Shown here: positions 23,068 to 33,000 of the stretch, one piece after another
Layout of the letters: each line of letters begins with the position of its first letter
Numbering within the stretch: the first letter of the stretch is position 1
NCBI RefSeq assembly: GCF_016907715.1
Contig: NZ_JAFBCM010000001.1
Span: forward strand, 6,262,001-6,326,000
Reading direction: 5' to 3'
DNA: 64,000 nucleotides
Source of the DNA: Tenggerimyces flavus
GTDB taxonomy: Bacteria; Actinomycetota; Actinomycetes; Propionibacteriales; Actinopolymorphaceae
Made by a program: the position numbers and the translations under genes
The notes under the pieces: generated by a model
Databases searched by the model: none
Seen by the model: the letters and a program-made list of their open reading frames with translations, nothing else
What the model was told of the DNA's origin: nothing

Positions 23068-25233
23068 CTACTTCTTGGGATCCGGCGTTCCGTCCTGGTC
23101 TCCACCGCCGACGCCCGCGAGCTGGCGGCGTTCCGCACGGGTGGGGATCAGGCCGGACGGGGCGACCAGCTTCGACTCCACGAACGGTACCTCGCTGCTG
23201 GGCAGCGGCCCGTCTCGGTTGATCGCCTGGATCCAGACCCGGATCGCGTCGGCGATCACGATGATGATCAGTACGGCGAACAGCGCGGACAGCGTGGCGT
23301 TCACGGTCGAGTTGAGCACCACCTGCTGCATGTCCTCGATGGTCTTCGCCGGGGCGAGTACCTGGTTCTGCGCCAGGGCGTCCGCGTACCGCTCACGCTG
23401 GGCGAGGAAGCCCAGCTTCGGGTCGGAGGAGAACACCTTCTGCCAGCTCGCGGTCAACGTCACCGCGGCGTCCCAGGCCAACGGGACGAGTGTGACCCAC
23501 GCCCATTTCACCCGCCCGCTCTTGATGATCAGCGTCGTCGCGACCGTCAGCGCGACGGCTGCCAACAGCTGGTTGGCGATGCCGAACAGTGGGAACAGCT
23601 GGTTGATGCCGCCGAGCGGGTCGTTCACGCCGACCCACAGGAAGTAGCCCCACCCACCGACCACCACGGCGCTCGTCGCGGCCAGTCCGGGCCACCAGCT
23701 CACGCGCGCCAGCGGCTTCCAGATGTTGCCCAACGTGTCCTGCAGCATGAACCGGCCGACCCGTGTGCCGGCGTCCACCGTGGTGAGGATGAACAGTGCC
23801 TCGAACATGATCGCGAAGTGGTACCAGAACGCCTTCAACGCCGTTCCGCCTAAGAGACCGGAGAAGATCTCCGACATGCCGACCGCGAGCGTCGGGGCGC
23901 CACCCGTACGGGCGACCAGCGTCTGTTCCTCCACCGCCGCGGCGGCCGCGGTCAGGGCGTCCGGTGTGATCGAGAAGCCCAACCCGGTCACGAACTCAGA
24001 CGCCGTCTGGACGGTCGGACCGAGCAGTCCAGCAGGTGAGTTCATCGCGAAGTACAAGCCCGGCTCGAGAATGCAGGCCGCGGCAAGCGCCATGATCGCG
24101 ACGAACGACTCCATCAGCATGCCGCCGTACCCGACCATGCGGACCTGCGACTCCTTCTGGATCATCTTCGGAGTCGTGCCGGACGAGATCAGCGAGTGGA
24201 AGCCGGACAACGCGCCGCACGCGATCGTGATGAACACGAACGGGAACAGCGAACCGGCGAACACCGGGCCCTGACCGTTGAACGCGAACTCGGTGAACGC
24301 GGGCAACTTCATCGACGGCAGTGTGAAGATCACACCCGCCGCGAGCAGGATGATCGCGCCGATCTTCATGAACGTGGACAGGTAGTCCCGCGGCGCGAGC
24401 AGCAGCCACACCGGCAGGACCGCGGCGACGAAGCCGTAGATGATCAGGCTGATCGTCAACGCCTGCGGGCTCAACGTGAACATGTCCGCGAGCCCGGAGT
24501 TCGCCACCCAGCCGCCGGAGACGATCGCGAGCATCAGCAGGGCGACACCGATGATGGTCGTCTCGATCACCTTGCCGGGGCGCCACCACCTCATGTACGC
24601 GCCCATGAACAACGCGATCGGGATCGTCATCGCGAGCGAGAACGTGCCCCACGGCGACTGCGCGAGCGCGTTCACCACGACGATGCCGAGCACGGCGAGC
24701 AGGATGATCATGATGACCATCACGGCGACGAGAGCGGCGACGCCACCGATCGGGCCGATCTCCTGACGCGCCATCTGGCCAAGGCTCTTGCCGTCGCGGC
24801 GCATCGAGAAGAACAGGATCACCATGTCCTGCACCGCGCCGGCGAAGATGACGCCGAAGATGATCCAGATCGTGCCCGGCAGATAGCCCATCTGCGCGGC
24901 GAGAACGGGGCCGACGAGTGGTCCGGCACCGGCGATCGCGGCGAAGTGGTGGCCGAACAGCACCCGCCGATCGGTCGGGTGGTAGTCGATGCCGTTGTTC
25001 AGCCGTTCGGCCGGCGTCGCGCGTTTGTCGTCCACCCGCAGGACGTGCTTGACGATGACCTTCGCGTAGAAGCGGTAGGCGATCGCGTACGAGCCGAGTG
25101 CCGCTATCACCAACCAGGCGGCGTTGACGTCCTCCCCGCGCGAGAGCGCGAGGACGCCCCAGGCCACCGCACCGATCACCGCGACGCCCGACCAGATGAC
25201 GATCGAGCGAGTACTCGGGCGCGGTCGATTCAT
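23068..25233 (-). CDS. cstA: CstA-family carbon starvation / peptide-pyruvate transporter
   Basis: This 721-residue membrane protein has more than 15 hydrophobic segments. The CstA signature HHFAAIAGAGPLVGPVLAAQ is followed by MGYLPGTIWIIFGVIFAGAV, GFHSLISSGTTPKMI and GPTVQTASEF, all typical of CstA/BtsT pyruvate or peptide uptake proteins. The ATG at 25233 has GGAGGAGCG upstream. It overlaps the preceding 118-residue gene by four bases. In enterobacteria the partner is the small YbdD-type protein; here that place is taken by an unrelated coupled gene. Confidence 0.92.
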   Translation of the reverse strand: MNRPRPSTRSIVIWSGVAVIGAVAWGVLALSRGEDVNAAWLVIAALGSYAIAYRFYAKVIVKHVLRVDDKRATPAERLNNGIDYHPTDRRVLFGHHFAAIAGAGPLVGPVLAAQMGYLPGTIWIIFGVIFAGAVQDMVILFFSMRRDGKSLGQMARQEIGPIGGVAALVAVMVIMIILLAVLGIVVVNALAQSPWGTFSLAMTIPIALFMGAYMRWWRPGKVIETTIIGVALLMLAIVSGGWVANSGLADMFTLSPQALTISLIIYGFVAAVLPVWLLLAPRDYLSTFMKIGAIILLAAGVIFTLPSMKLPAFTEFAFNGQGPVFAGSLFPFVFITIACGALSGFHSLISSGTTPKMIQKESQVRMVGYGGMLMESFVAIMALAAACILEPGLYFAMNSPAGLLGPTVQTASEFVTGLGFSITPDALTAAAAAVEEQTLVARTGGAPTLAVGMSEIFSGLLGGTALKAFWYHFAIMFEALFILTTVDAGTRVGRFMLQDTLGNIWKPLARVSWWPGLAATSAVVVGGWGYFLWVGVNDPLGGINQLFPLFGIANQLLAAVALTVATTLIIKSGRVKWAWVTLVPLAWDAAVTLTASWQKVFSSDPKLGFLAQRERYADALAQNQVLAPAKTIEDMQQVVLNSTVNATLSALFAVLIIIVIADAIRVWIQAINRDGPLPSSEVPFVESKLVAPSGLIPTRAERRQLAGVGGGDQDGTPDPKK

Positions 25234-25586
25234 GACGCTCCTCCGTGGGATGAACTCGTGGAATCGGTCTGTAGGCGTCCCATGCAGGCGCGAAGCCCCG
25301 CGTCCGGCGGCAGGTCGGTGACGAACCGGCGCCACGGACCGAACATGCGGCAGTCGACCTCGACGTCGTGCTGGGCGAGGTGCGACCACGCGGTGGGATG
25401 GACGTACACGGAGCCCTCGGGTGCGGCCGGAACCGGTCGCATCGTGCGTGGCAGCCGTGACGTACGGAGCGGACGCACCGAGAACTCTCCCGCGTCCGCA
25501 CAGCAAAGGCCGGTGACATGCCAGTCGATCAGCACCACTTCGTCCGGCCGGAGCGCCTCCCGCGCCCCCGCGGTCAGCGTGATCAC
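25230..25586 (-). CDS. Unknown protein coupled to cstA
   Basis: This 118-residue protein starts at a GTG (25586) with AGGGGCGG upstream and overlaps the cstA start by four bases. It contains HVTGLCCADAGEFSVRP and a later single Cys in VEVDCRMFGPW. The opening, MITLTAGAREAL, faintly recalls HesB/IscA-like folds, but the cysteine spacing does not match, so I leave the function open. Its upstream position and coupling suggest it supports or regulates CstA. Confidence 0.7.
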   Translation of the reverse strand: MITLTAGAREALRPDEVVLIDWHVTGLCCADAGEFSVRPLRTSRLPRTMRPVPAAPEGSVYVHPTAWSHLAQHDVEVDCRMFGPWRRFVTDLPPDAGLRACMGRLQTDSTSSSHGGAS

Positions 25587-25787
25587 GGCGACGTACCGCC
25601 CCTGTTGATGCGTTCCGAGCAGACCACGAGTGTGCCTCCCTCGTTAGACGGCCCTGATCCACTACCCGTTTTGGCCCGTATGCCGACGGGATGTTACCCA
25701 CGTGTCAGTGCCACGTTGGGGAGGCGGCGTCATGTCGTCAAGCCCCGGACCGCCGAACGGCATGCCCGGGCGCGACGAGCGGCTCGG
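25587..25787. other. 201-bp intergenic region upstream of the cstA operon
   Basis: The region holds the promoter of the cstA pair. It contains an imperfect inverted CCCGT/ACGGG repeat around 25661-25692, but I see no clear -35/-10 or known operator and no gene. Confidence 0.4.
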
Positions 25788-26873
25788 TCAGCCGGCGTGC
25801 AGGATCCGGAATCGGCCGAGGTCGGCCGGGTCGCGGTCGACGACCTGGATGGGCGGCCAGGCCCACTGCCAGACGCCGATGCCCGGCGTACGGGTGAACC
25901 GGATCTGCCCGCGGGTGCCTTCGACCGCGACCCGCGACCAGCTCGCGCCGGCGCCCGAGCCCAGGAGGTCGGCGAGGACAGCGATCGTGTCGTAGCCCTC
26001 GAAGGCGACGAACGAGGGCGCTTCGGTCAGTCTTTCCTGGAGCTCCGTCTTGACGCGTTCGCCGAGGCGGCCGAGCTGCTCGGGGAGATAACGGAGGAAC
26101 GGGATCGCCGACCCGTCGTCGCCCAGCAGCGCCGCCCAGCTGGCGAGCTCCGGTTGGCCGGCCGGGGCGCCCAGCCGGAGCTCGGCGAGGCGTTCGTCCC
26201 GGCGTACCGCCTTGACGATCGACACCGCCGGTTCCGGGATGCCGACCAGCAGGAGGAGGGCCGTCGTGCGCTGTGCGACGACCTCGTCGCACACCCCTTC
26301 GGGGCCGAGCATGTTGACGTCGAGCTCGATGACGGTGCCGCCGCTCTGGGCGAGGTGGTCGCGCAGGATGCGAGTCCCGGCCGTCCAGTAGATACTCGGC
26401 TGGGAGGCGACGGCGATTCGGGTATGGCCCTTGCTGAGCAGGAAGTCGGCGTAGATCCGCCAGCCGCGGGACTGCGCCGGGGCGATGCGTGCGACCCAGT
26501 CGGTGGGCTCGTCGGTGAGCGCGTCGAGGACCGCCGACGAGCAGAGGTACGGCAGGCCGAGCGCGTCCGCCTTCGCCGCGGCGGCGCGGGCGACGACGCT
26601 GTGATACTCCCCCGCCAGGGCGCTGACGCCCAGGCTGTGGAGCTCCCCGACGGCCGCCTCGGCCTTCCGCGGGTCGGCCGCGGTGTCCCGGACGACCAGC
26701 TCGAGCGGTCGCCCGTCGATCCCGCCGTTGTCGTTGACCTCGCGTACGCCCAGCTCGAGTCCGGCGAGCAGGTGCCGGCCCGCCTCGACCCAGCCCGGCT
26801 CGGTGAGCGGAACGATCGCCCCGATCTTCACCGCTCCGCTTGGCGCTGGTGGCGTGATCATGTCCGTGATCAT
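25788..26873 (-). CDS. Periplasmic-binding-protein-fold protein (branched-chain amino acid / amide type) without signal peptide
   Basis: This 361-residue protein matches the ligand-binding fold of branched-chain amino acid, urea and amide ABC receptors: VKIGAIVPLTEPGWVEAGRH, LAGLELGVREVNDNGGIDGR, ELVVRDTAADPRKAEAAV, GVSALAGEYHSVVARAA and APSFVAFEGYDTIAVLADLL. Such proteins are normally lipoproteins, but here the fold begins about ten residues after the start, with no signal peptide and no permease or ATPase genes nearby. Both possible ATGs (26873 and 26861) lie inside a palindromic repeat and have no good ribosome-binding site. Either it works in the cytoplasm as a sensor, or the repeat has replaced the original 5' end. 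Confidence 0.8.
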   Translation of the reverse strand: MITDMITPPAPSGAVKIGAIVPLTEPGWVEAGRHLLAGLELGVREVNDNGGIDGRPLELVVRDTAADPRKAEAAVGELHSLGVSALAGEYHSVVARAAAAKADALGLPYLCSSAVLDALTDEPTDWVARIAPAQSRGWRIYADFLLSKGHTRIAVASQPSIYWTAGTRILRDHLAQSGGTVIELDVNMLGPEGVCDEVVAQRTTALLLLVGIPEPAVSIVKAVRRDERLAELRLGAPAGQPELASWAALLGDDGSAIPFLRYLPEQLGRLGERVKTELQERLTEAPSFVAFEGYDTIAVLADLLGSGAGASWSRVAVEGTRGQIRFTRTPGIGVWQWAWPPIQVVDRDPADLGRFRILHAG

Positions 26874-26928
26874 GAAGGCGTAGTGGTCGTATGCGCCAGT
26901 CTGCCTTCATGATCACGTACATGATCAC
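26854..26928. repeat. Palindromic TGATCATG element, copy 3 (75 bp)
   Basis: Near-perfect 26-bp arms begin GTGATCATG and end CATGATCAC, with one mismatch, around a 23-nt spacer. It lies between divergent genes and encodes the first residues (MITDMIT) of the binding-protein gene on the minus strand. The same 75-bp architecture occurs at 33500-33574, and a shortened one at 42562-42625. Confidence 0.8.
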
Positions 26929-27007
26929 GGGGCGTCGGCGGCGAGTGAGTTGCTGTTCCGGCAACTTTGCTTGCCGGAATTGGTGTACCTCGCGGACAGT
27001 GCGAAGC

Positions 27008-27622
27008 ATGACCGACGACGAGCAGTACTGGAACGGCCGCTACGCCGAGCAGCACCAGCTGTGGAGCGGCAACCCGAACGAGATCCTGGTCCGCGAGGCG
27101 ACCTCGCTCGAGCCCGGTCGGGCGCTCGACCTCGGCTGCGGTGAGGGCGCGGACGCGATCTGGCTGGCGCGACAGGGATGGCAGGTCATCGCGACCGACA
27201 TCTCCACGGTCGCGCTGGAACGTGCCGCCAAGCACGCGGTCGACGCGGGGGTCGTCGTGGACTGGCAGCACCACGACCTGACTGTCTCGTTCCCGGACGG
27301 CGAGTTCGACCTGGTGTCCGTCCAGTTCCTGCACTCGCCGCAGGAGTTCTTCCCGCGCGAGCAGATCCTGCGTACGGCAGCCGCCGCGGTCGCGCCCAGC
27401 GGACTGCTGCTCATCGTCGGGCACGCCGGGCCGCCGCCGTGGGAGCCCGAGAACAAGCAGGTGTTGCCGACGCCGGAAGAGGTGCACGCGAGCCTGGACC
27501 TCCGGGACGACGAGTGGGAGACGCTGCTGAGCGGCGAGCAGGAACGGACCCAGCGCAACCCGCACGGCGAGCACGTTCATCGGACCGACAATGCGCTTCT
27601 GGTCCGGCGCGTACGTGGGTGA
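27008..27622 (+). CDS. Class I SAM-dependent methyltransferase
   Basis: This 204-residue protein contains the SAM-binding motif ALDLGCGEGADAIWLA, then GWQVIATDIS and LVSVQFLHSPQEFF in the usual order. The N-terminus (YWNGRYAEQHQLWSGNPNEI) is typical of the TehB/thiopurine-like small-molecule methyltransferases of actinomycetes. The ATG at 27008 was chosen because the longer frame to 26891 is repeat-derived. The substrate is unknown. The next gene starts 10 bp after its stop. Confidence 0.88.
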   Translation: MTDDEQYWNGRYAEQHQLWSGNPNEILVREATSLEPGRALDLGCGEGADAIWLARQGWQVIATDISTVALERAAKHAVDAGVVVDWQHHDLTVSFPDGEFDLVSVQFLHSPQEFFPREQILRTAAAAVAPSGLLLIVGHAGPPPWEPENKQVLPTPEEVHASLDLRDDEWETLLSGEQERTQRNPHGEHVHRTDNALLVRRVRG

Positions 27623-27632
27623 AGATGGACGA

Positions 27633-27995
27633 ATGGCACTCGAGCTCGGCAGCCGCAGGCGCCCGCAGCCCGCGCCACCGGGTGTGGTCTTCGAGGCGCT
27701 GACCGAGCCCCGACGCGAGGGCGGCCGCCCCTGGCTGGACCTCGCCGACGGCGAGCTCGAGCCCACGATCCTCGTGGCGGAGGAACCACACCGCGTCGTC
27801 TGGTCGTCGCTCTGGCCAGACCGCCCACACGACCGGATCGAGTTCGAGCTCGCCCCGGCCGGCACCGGCACCGACCTGCGCTGGACGTTGCTGACGCCCG
27901 ACGAGGAAGCGCCGTCGGACGCAGTGCTGGGCCGGCTGCGCTACCGGCTCAACCACCTGATCAACGCGGACCTGCGGTATTCGTTCGGGCAGTAG
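27633..27995 (+). CDS. SRPBCC-like conserved protein of unknown function
   Basis: This 120-residue protein has alternating strands (HRVVWSSLWPDRPHDRIEFE, TDLRWTLLTPDEEAPSD) and a long C-terminal helix (LGRLRYRLNHLINADLRYSF), a pattern of START/SRPBCC lipid-binding folds. The ATG at 27633 was preferred over one at 27591, which lies inside the methyltransferase gene. It probably forms an operon with the methyltransferase. Confidence 0.7.
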   Translation: MALELGSRRRPQPAPPGVVFEALTEPRREGGRPWLDLADGELEPTILVAEEPHRVVWSSLWPDRPHDRIEFELAPAGTGTDLRWTLLTPDEEAPSDAVLGRLRYRLNHLINADLRYSFGQ

Positions 27996-28049
27996 ACGCA
28001 ACGCCGGATCCGGACAACCGCTGGACGCCGCCGCTTGACGGGGAGATAT

Positions 28050-28063
28050 TGGGAGCGCTCCCA
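28050..28063. promoter_or_regulatory. CebR-type operator TGGGAGCGCTCCCA
   Basis: This perfect 14-bp palindrome is identical to the CebR box of Streptomyces, where the LacI-family repressor CebR releases DNA on binding cello-oligosaccharides. It lies 27 bp before the GH9 cellulase start codon, ten bases after a TTGACG that could be the -35. It predicts cellobiose/cellotriose induction of the cellulase. No cebR gene is in this window. Confidence 0.88.
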
Positions 28064-28089
28064 GCCGTCGCCTCGAAGGGCGTACCGCC

Positions 28090-29865
28090 ATGGCGTCGAT
28101 CTCCCGCGTTCTCAGCGTCGTGCTCGCCGTTGTCGCGAGCCTCACCCTCACCGGCGGGCCGAGTGCCGCCGCCGATGTCGCCGTCCGCGTCAACCAGCAC
28201 GCGTACCAGTGGAACGGCCCGAAGCACGCGACCGTGGTCACCGACTCGACCACGCCGCTCTCCTGGCAGCTGACGACCTCGGCCGGCAAGGTCGTGGCGC
28301 ACGGGAAGACCAAGGTGTACGGGCTCGACGAGTTCTCCGGCGACCACGTCCACCTCGTCGACTTCTCGCGCGCGACCCGCGTGGGCGAGCGCTACCGACT
28401 GGTGGTCGGAGGTGTCGCGAGCTTCCCGTTCGACATCGCGAAGCGGCCGTACGAGCAGCTGCGCGAGGACGCGTTCGCGTACTTCTACCACAACCGCAGC
28501 GGCATCGAGATCGACGCGGCGTACGTCGGCGCCCAGTACGCGCGGCCCGCCGGACACCTCGGCGTCGCGCCCAACCAGGGCGACACGAACGTGCCCTGCT
28601 ACCCGGGTTCGTGCGACTACAGCCTCGACGTCCGCGGTGGTTGGTACGACGCCGGCGACCACGGCAAGTACGTCGTCAACGGCGGCATCTCGGCGTGGCA
28701 GGTGCTCGACGCGTACGAGCGCGCGGTCACCGTCTCCGGTGGCGGCCGGGCCGAGATCGCCGACGGCACGTTGCGGATTCCCGAAGCGGGCAACGGGATT
28801 TCCGACGTTCTCGACGAGGCGCGCTGGGAGGTCGAGTTCCTGCTGCGTATGCAGGTACCGGCGGGCCAGGCACTGGCGGGGATGGCGCACCACAAGATGC
28901 ACGACGACGCGTGGACGGGCATCCCGATGCGGCCCGACCTCGACCCGCGGCCGCGCTACCTGCAGCTGCCGTCGACGGCGGCGACACTGAACCTCGCCGC
29001 GGTCGCCGCTCGTTGCGCCCGGCTCTGGAAGAAGCTCGACGGCACGTTCGCGGCGAAGTGCCGCACCGCCGCCGAACGGGCCTGGGCCGCCGCGGTCGCG
29101 CATCCGGCGATGTACGCGCAGGACCTCGGCACCGGCGGAGGCGGGTACGGCGACGGCGACGTCACCGACGAGTTCTCCTGGGCGGCGGCCGAGCTGTTCA
29201 CCACGACCGGGCGCGCCTCGTACAAGGCGTACCTCGAGCCGGCCGATCTCAGCGAGGGCTTCTACTGGGGCTCGGTCGCGGCGCTCGGCGACCTGACGTT
29301 GGCGCGTTTCCACAACCAGCTCTCGCGATCGGAGTGGCGGGCCGTACGCGACCGCGTCGTCGCCGGAGCGGACGCGCTGGTCGCCGATATGAAGAGCCAG
29401 GGGTACGCGAACCCGTACCTGCCTCGCGACGGGCACTACGCGTGGGGCTCGGCGTCGGCGACCCCTAACAGCGCGTTCATCATCGCGTCCGCGTTCGACC
29501 TTACGGGCAAGCAGAAATACCGCGACGCGGCGTTGGAGTCGATGGACTACCTGTTCGGTCGGAACGCGCTGAACCAGTCGTACGTGAGCGGGTACGGGGA
29601 ACAGGCGAGCCACAACATGCACCACCGGTTCTGGGCGAACCAGGCCAACGCCGCGTACCCGAACCCGCCCGCCGGCGCCCTCGCGGGCGGCCCGAACTCG
29701 CGGCTGGAGGACCCGAAGGCGCAGGAACTCCTGCAGGGCTGCAAGCCGGCGAAGTGCTACGTCGACCACATCGACTCGTACTCGACGAACGAGGTCACGA
29801 TCAACTGGAACGCGCCGCTCGCCTGGATGGCACTCTTCGCCGACTCACCCTCCGCCCGCCGCTGA
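28090..29865 (+). CDS. Secreted GH9 endoglucanase (cellulase)
   Basis: This 591-residue protein has a signal peptide (MASISRVLSVVLAVVASLTL, cleavage near SAAA), an N-terminal Ig-like CelD_N domain (about 30-115) and a GH9 (alpha/alpha)6 domain. Catalytic signatures are RGGWYDAGDHGKYV (Asp187/Asp190), HHRFW near 520 and the acid Glu568 in STNEVTINWNAPL. GH9 enzymes cleave beta-1,4-glucan by inversion. No cellulose-binding module is seen. The ATG at 28090 follows AAGGGCG. The CebR box just upstream supports a cellulose-use role. Confidence 0.95.
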   Translation: MASISRVLSVVLAVVASLTLTGGPSAAADVAVRVNQHAYQWNGPKHATVVTDSTTPLSWQLTTSAGKVVAHGKTKVYGLDEFSGDHVHLVDFSRATRVGERYRLVVGGVASFPFDIAKRPYEQLREDAFAYFYHNRSGIEIDAAYVGAQYARPAGHLGVAPNQGDTNVPCYPGSCDYSLDVRGGWYDAGDHGKYVVNGGISAWQVLDAYERAVTVSGGGRAEIADGTLRIPEAGNGISDVLDEARWEVEFLLRMQVPAGQALAGMAHHKMHDDAWTGIPMRPDLDPRPRYLQLPSTAATLNLAAVAARCARLWKKLDGTFAAKCRTAAERAWAAAVAHPAMYAQDLGTGGGGYGDGDVTDEFSWAAAELFTTTGRASYKAYLEPADLSEGFYWGSVAALGDLTLARFHNQLSRSEWRAVRDRVVAGADALVADMKSQGYANPYLPRDGHYAWGSASATPNSAFIIASAFDLTGKQKYRDAALESMDYLFGRNALNQSYVSGYGEQASHNMHHRFWANQANAAYPNPPAGALAGGPNSRLEDPKAQELLQGCKPAKCYVDHIDSYSTNEVTINWNAPLAWMALFADSPSARR

Positions 29866-29917
29866 CCGGTACGCGGTCTCGCGCCAGCCCTCCGCGTGCC
29901 GCCGGCCACTCCGCGAG

Positions 29918-29961
29918 TTGTTGGACGAGTCTCGGGCTCTAGACCGAGACTCGTCCGACAA
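29918..29961 (+). terminator. Strong hairpin after the GH9 gene
   Basis: An 18-bp stem with one mismatch (arms 29918-29935 and 29944-29961) encloses an 8-nt loop 53 bp after the stop codon. There is no T-run, as is usual for actinomycete terminators. Confidence 0.65.
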
Positions 29962-30041
29962 GGCCGCCTCGGCTGGATCCCTCCGACCGGCATCGGTCGC
30001 GGAGTCTTGACGCACAGTGAAGCGGCATCTAGCTTTCGGTC

Positions 30042-33000
30042 ATGACCGGTAGATCCTCGCTGAGGCGGGCTGTCGTCGTCGCCCTGCTGGCCGTCTTCCT
30101 CGTGGCGACCGCCGCGTTCACGTCTCCGTCAGTCACCCCGGCGTATACCGATCCGAGCACCATGACCGATGCGGCCTTCTTCGCCAAGCTCGATCTCAGC
30201 CAGCCCGGTCTGGCGACCGTCCGCACCCATGTCCAGCAGGCCGACTATCCAGCGGCGAAGACCGCGCTTCTCGCCTACTCCCGAAACCGCACCACGCCGG
30301 TCGTGCCGGGGATGGGCACCACTCCCCTCACGAGTCCGATGAGCTCCACGGCCGACGAGCTGGTCGACTACGTCTTCGAGTTCGCGGACCTCGGCCAAAC
30401 GCAGAGCTTCAACGGCGACATCGACTGGGACTACCACTGGAATCCGTCGAAGCCCACCGAGTTCGGGCCGGCTCACTATTACGTCGTGGACTTCATGATG
30501 GTCCACATTCTCGTCCCGTCCTACAACGCCCTTTCGCCGGGCGATCCGAAGCGCACGCAGTACGCCAACGCGTTCTGGTCCTTCGCGATGGAATGGATCG
30601 CCGACAAGGGCAACACCAACGACGGGCTCGGTCCCGAACCGTCCCATGCCGGCAGCAATCGGCTCGACATGGCCAAGCGGCTGGCTGCCTGGGTCTCGGC
30701 GTACGACGCGTTCAAGAACGATCCCTCACTCGACGCCGACGCCAACATCGCCGTCCTCAAACACCTGTGGCAGATGAGCAATCGTCTCTACTACACCATC
30801 GAGGGAACCAGCGGGAACAACTGGTACATGAGTATCGCCCGCTCCCTCTACAAGGCCGGCGTGTACCTGCCCGAGTTCACCGACGCGGCCAACTGGCGGT
30901 CCCGGTCCGAGGGTGCGACCGCCAAGTATTTCGCGAACAACTTCAAGGGCGACGGCATGAACGTCGAGCCGACCGAGGGCTATCACCTCTACGCCCTCTC
31001 GCTCGCCAACGAGATCAAGAATCTCGGCGTGCTCAACGGGCGCCCCGTACTGACCGGGATCTCCGAGGGGCTGGAACGCGCGGGCGAGGTACTGACCGAC
31101 CTGCTCCTGCCCAACCTGGAAGGACCACAGCTCGGAGACAGCGCCTCGGTCAACTACGGTGGCGAGCAGCTCCTGAAGGACTTCGCCGGGTACTTCGATC
31201 GGCCCGACTTCCTCTACCTGGGTAGCAAACGGGCGCAGGGTACGGCGCCCACGAGGCGATCGGTCCTGCATCCCAACAGCTTCGCCGTCATGCGTACCGG
31301 GTGGTCCGCCAACGACAACTACTTGATGGTCGAGAACTCCGACACGCCCTACGCCGGCTCGCACAACCATCCGGACGATCTGAGCCTCAGCCTGTACGCG
31401 TACGGCAAGCGACTCGTCGCCGACCCCGGCGTGTACGACTACCTCTCCACCGGACCGGGACCGTGGTTGCGACTGCAAACAGAGGCGCACAACACCGTGG
31501 AAGTCAACAACGCGCCGCAGTCCAACATCGGGCGCCAGCAGGTGAGCTGGCGATCCAACGATGGCTTCGACTTCTTCCACGGCCGCCACCGCGACTACGC
31601 GCCGATCAGTCACGATCGCAAGATCTTCTTCGTCAAGCCCGGCTTCTGGATCGTCTCCGACCTCATGTCCGGAAGCACCATCACCAACACCTACGAACAG
31701 CTCTGGCACTTCCCGCCGACCACGGTCTCGGTCAACGGAACGACGAAGCGCGCCAGCACCAGCTTCGGCGGAGAGGCCAATCTGAAGGTCGTGCCGGCCG
31801 ACCCGGCGACCGTCACGGCCGCGGTGCGCAACGGCTACTACTCACCCCAGCCGAATGTCGTGAACGACGCGCAGTACCTCGCCTACACCAAGTCGGTGGC
31901 TGGAACGACCTCGTTCGACACGGTCCTCTTCCCCGAGCCCGCCGGCGCCAACCGCAACGTCACCGTCAGCCGGATCCCCACCGGAGTCGGCACCACGACG
32001 GCCACCGCCCTGCAGATCGCCAAGGATGCTGGGAACGGCGGCAATACCGGAACCTTCTACCTGTCGCATGAAGCCAACCCGACCACCCGCTCCTTCGGTG
32101 GCTTCACGTTCAACGGGGAGGTCGCCTATGTCGAGAAGAGCGGAGCTGGGAACCTGGTCAGCACCTCGCTCGGCCGCGGGTCCGTGCTCACCGAAGGCGC
32201 CATCGACCTGATCAGGTCGGCCGTCCCGGTGGGCGACCTCGCGGTGACCTACCAGGGCAGCACGCTCGCGGTCTCGGCCGGCGACGCCCTGGCGGGACCG
32301 GTGACTCTCTACGCCCCCGCGGCGACGACGGTCAGCCTCAACGGCTCGGCGGCGACGTTCACCAGATCCGGTGACTACGTCACGATCGCGGCCCCTGCCA
32401 TCCCCACGTCCGGTACGACGGTCATCAACGACGACTTCGGCATCGGTGGCCTGGACAGCCAGACCTGGTCGTTCGACGATGCCAACGGGTCGACCGGCCT
32501 GCGCCCCGAGAGCGGAACCTGGGCGGTGGCGCCCCACGCCGGCGACAACGCGTACCGGCAGTCCGCCTACTCCCAGGAGAATGCCCGCGCCCTCACCACC
32601 AGCTCGGACTGGACCGACTCGCTCGTCGAAGCCAAGGTGACGCCCGTCGCCAAGGTCGGAACGTTCTATGGGGCAAGCCTTTTCGCCAGGTACCAAGACG
32701 ATCAGCACCACTACGAGTTCCAGTACACCAGCAACGGTGGCGCGCCGGAGCTGCGCATCGTCAAGAGGTTCATCGGCACCACCACGGTCCTGGCGTCGAC
32801 GCCGTTCACGATGAGCCTGGGCACCACGTACACCATGAAGGCCGTGGCGAGCGGCGACACCTTGAAGCTCTTCGTCAACGGCGTCGAACGGGTGAGCGCC
32901 CAGGACCGGCAGATCCTCGGTGGCGCGGCCGGTGTCGGCACCCACAAGACCGACACCTACTTCGACGATCTCAAGGTCACCGAGATCGTCGATGGCGACA

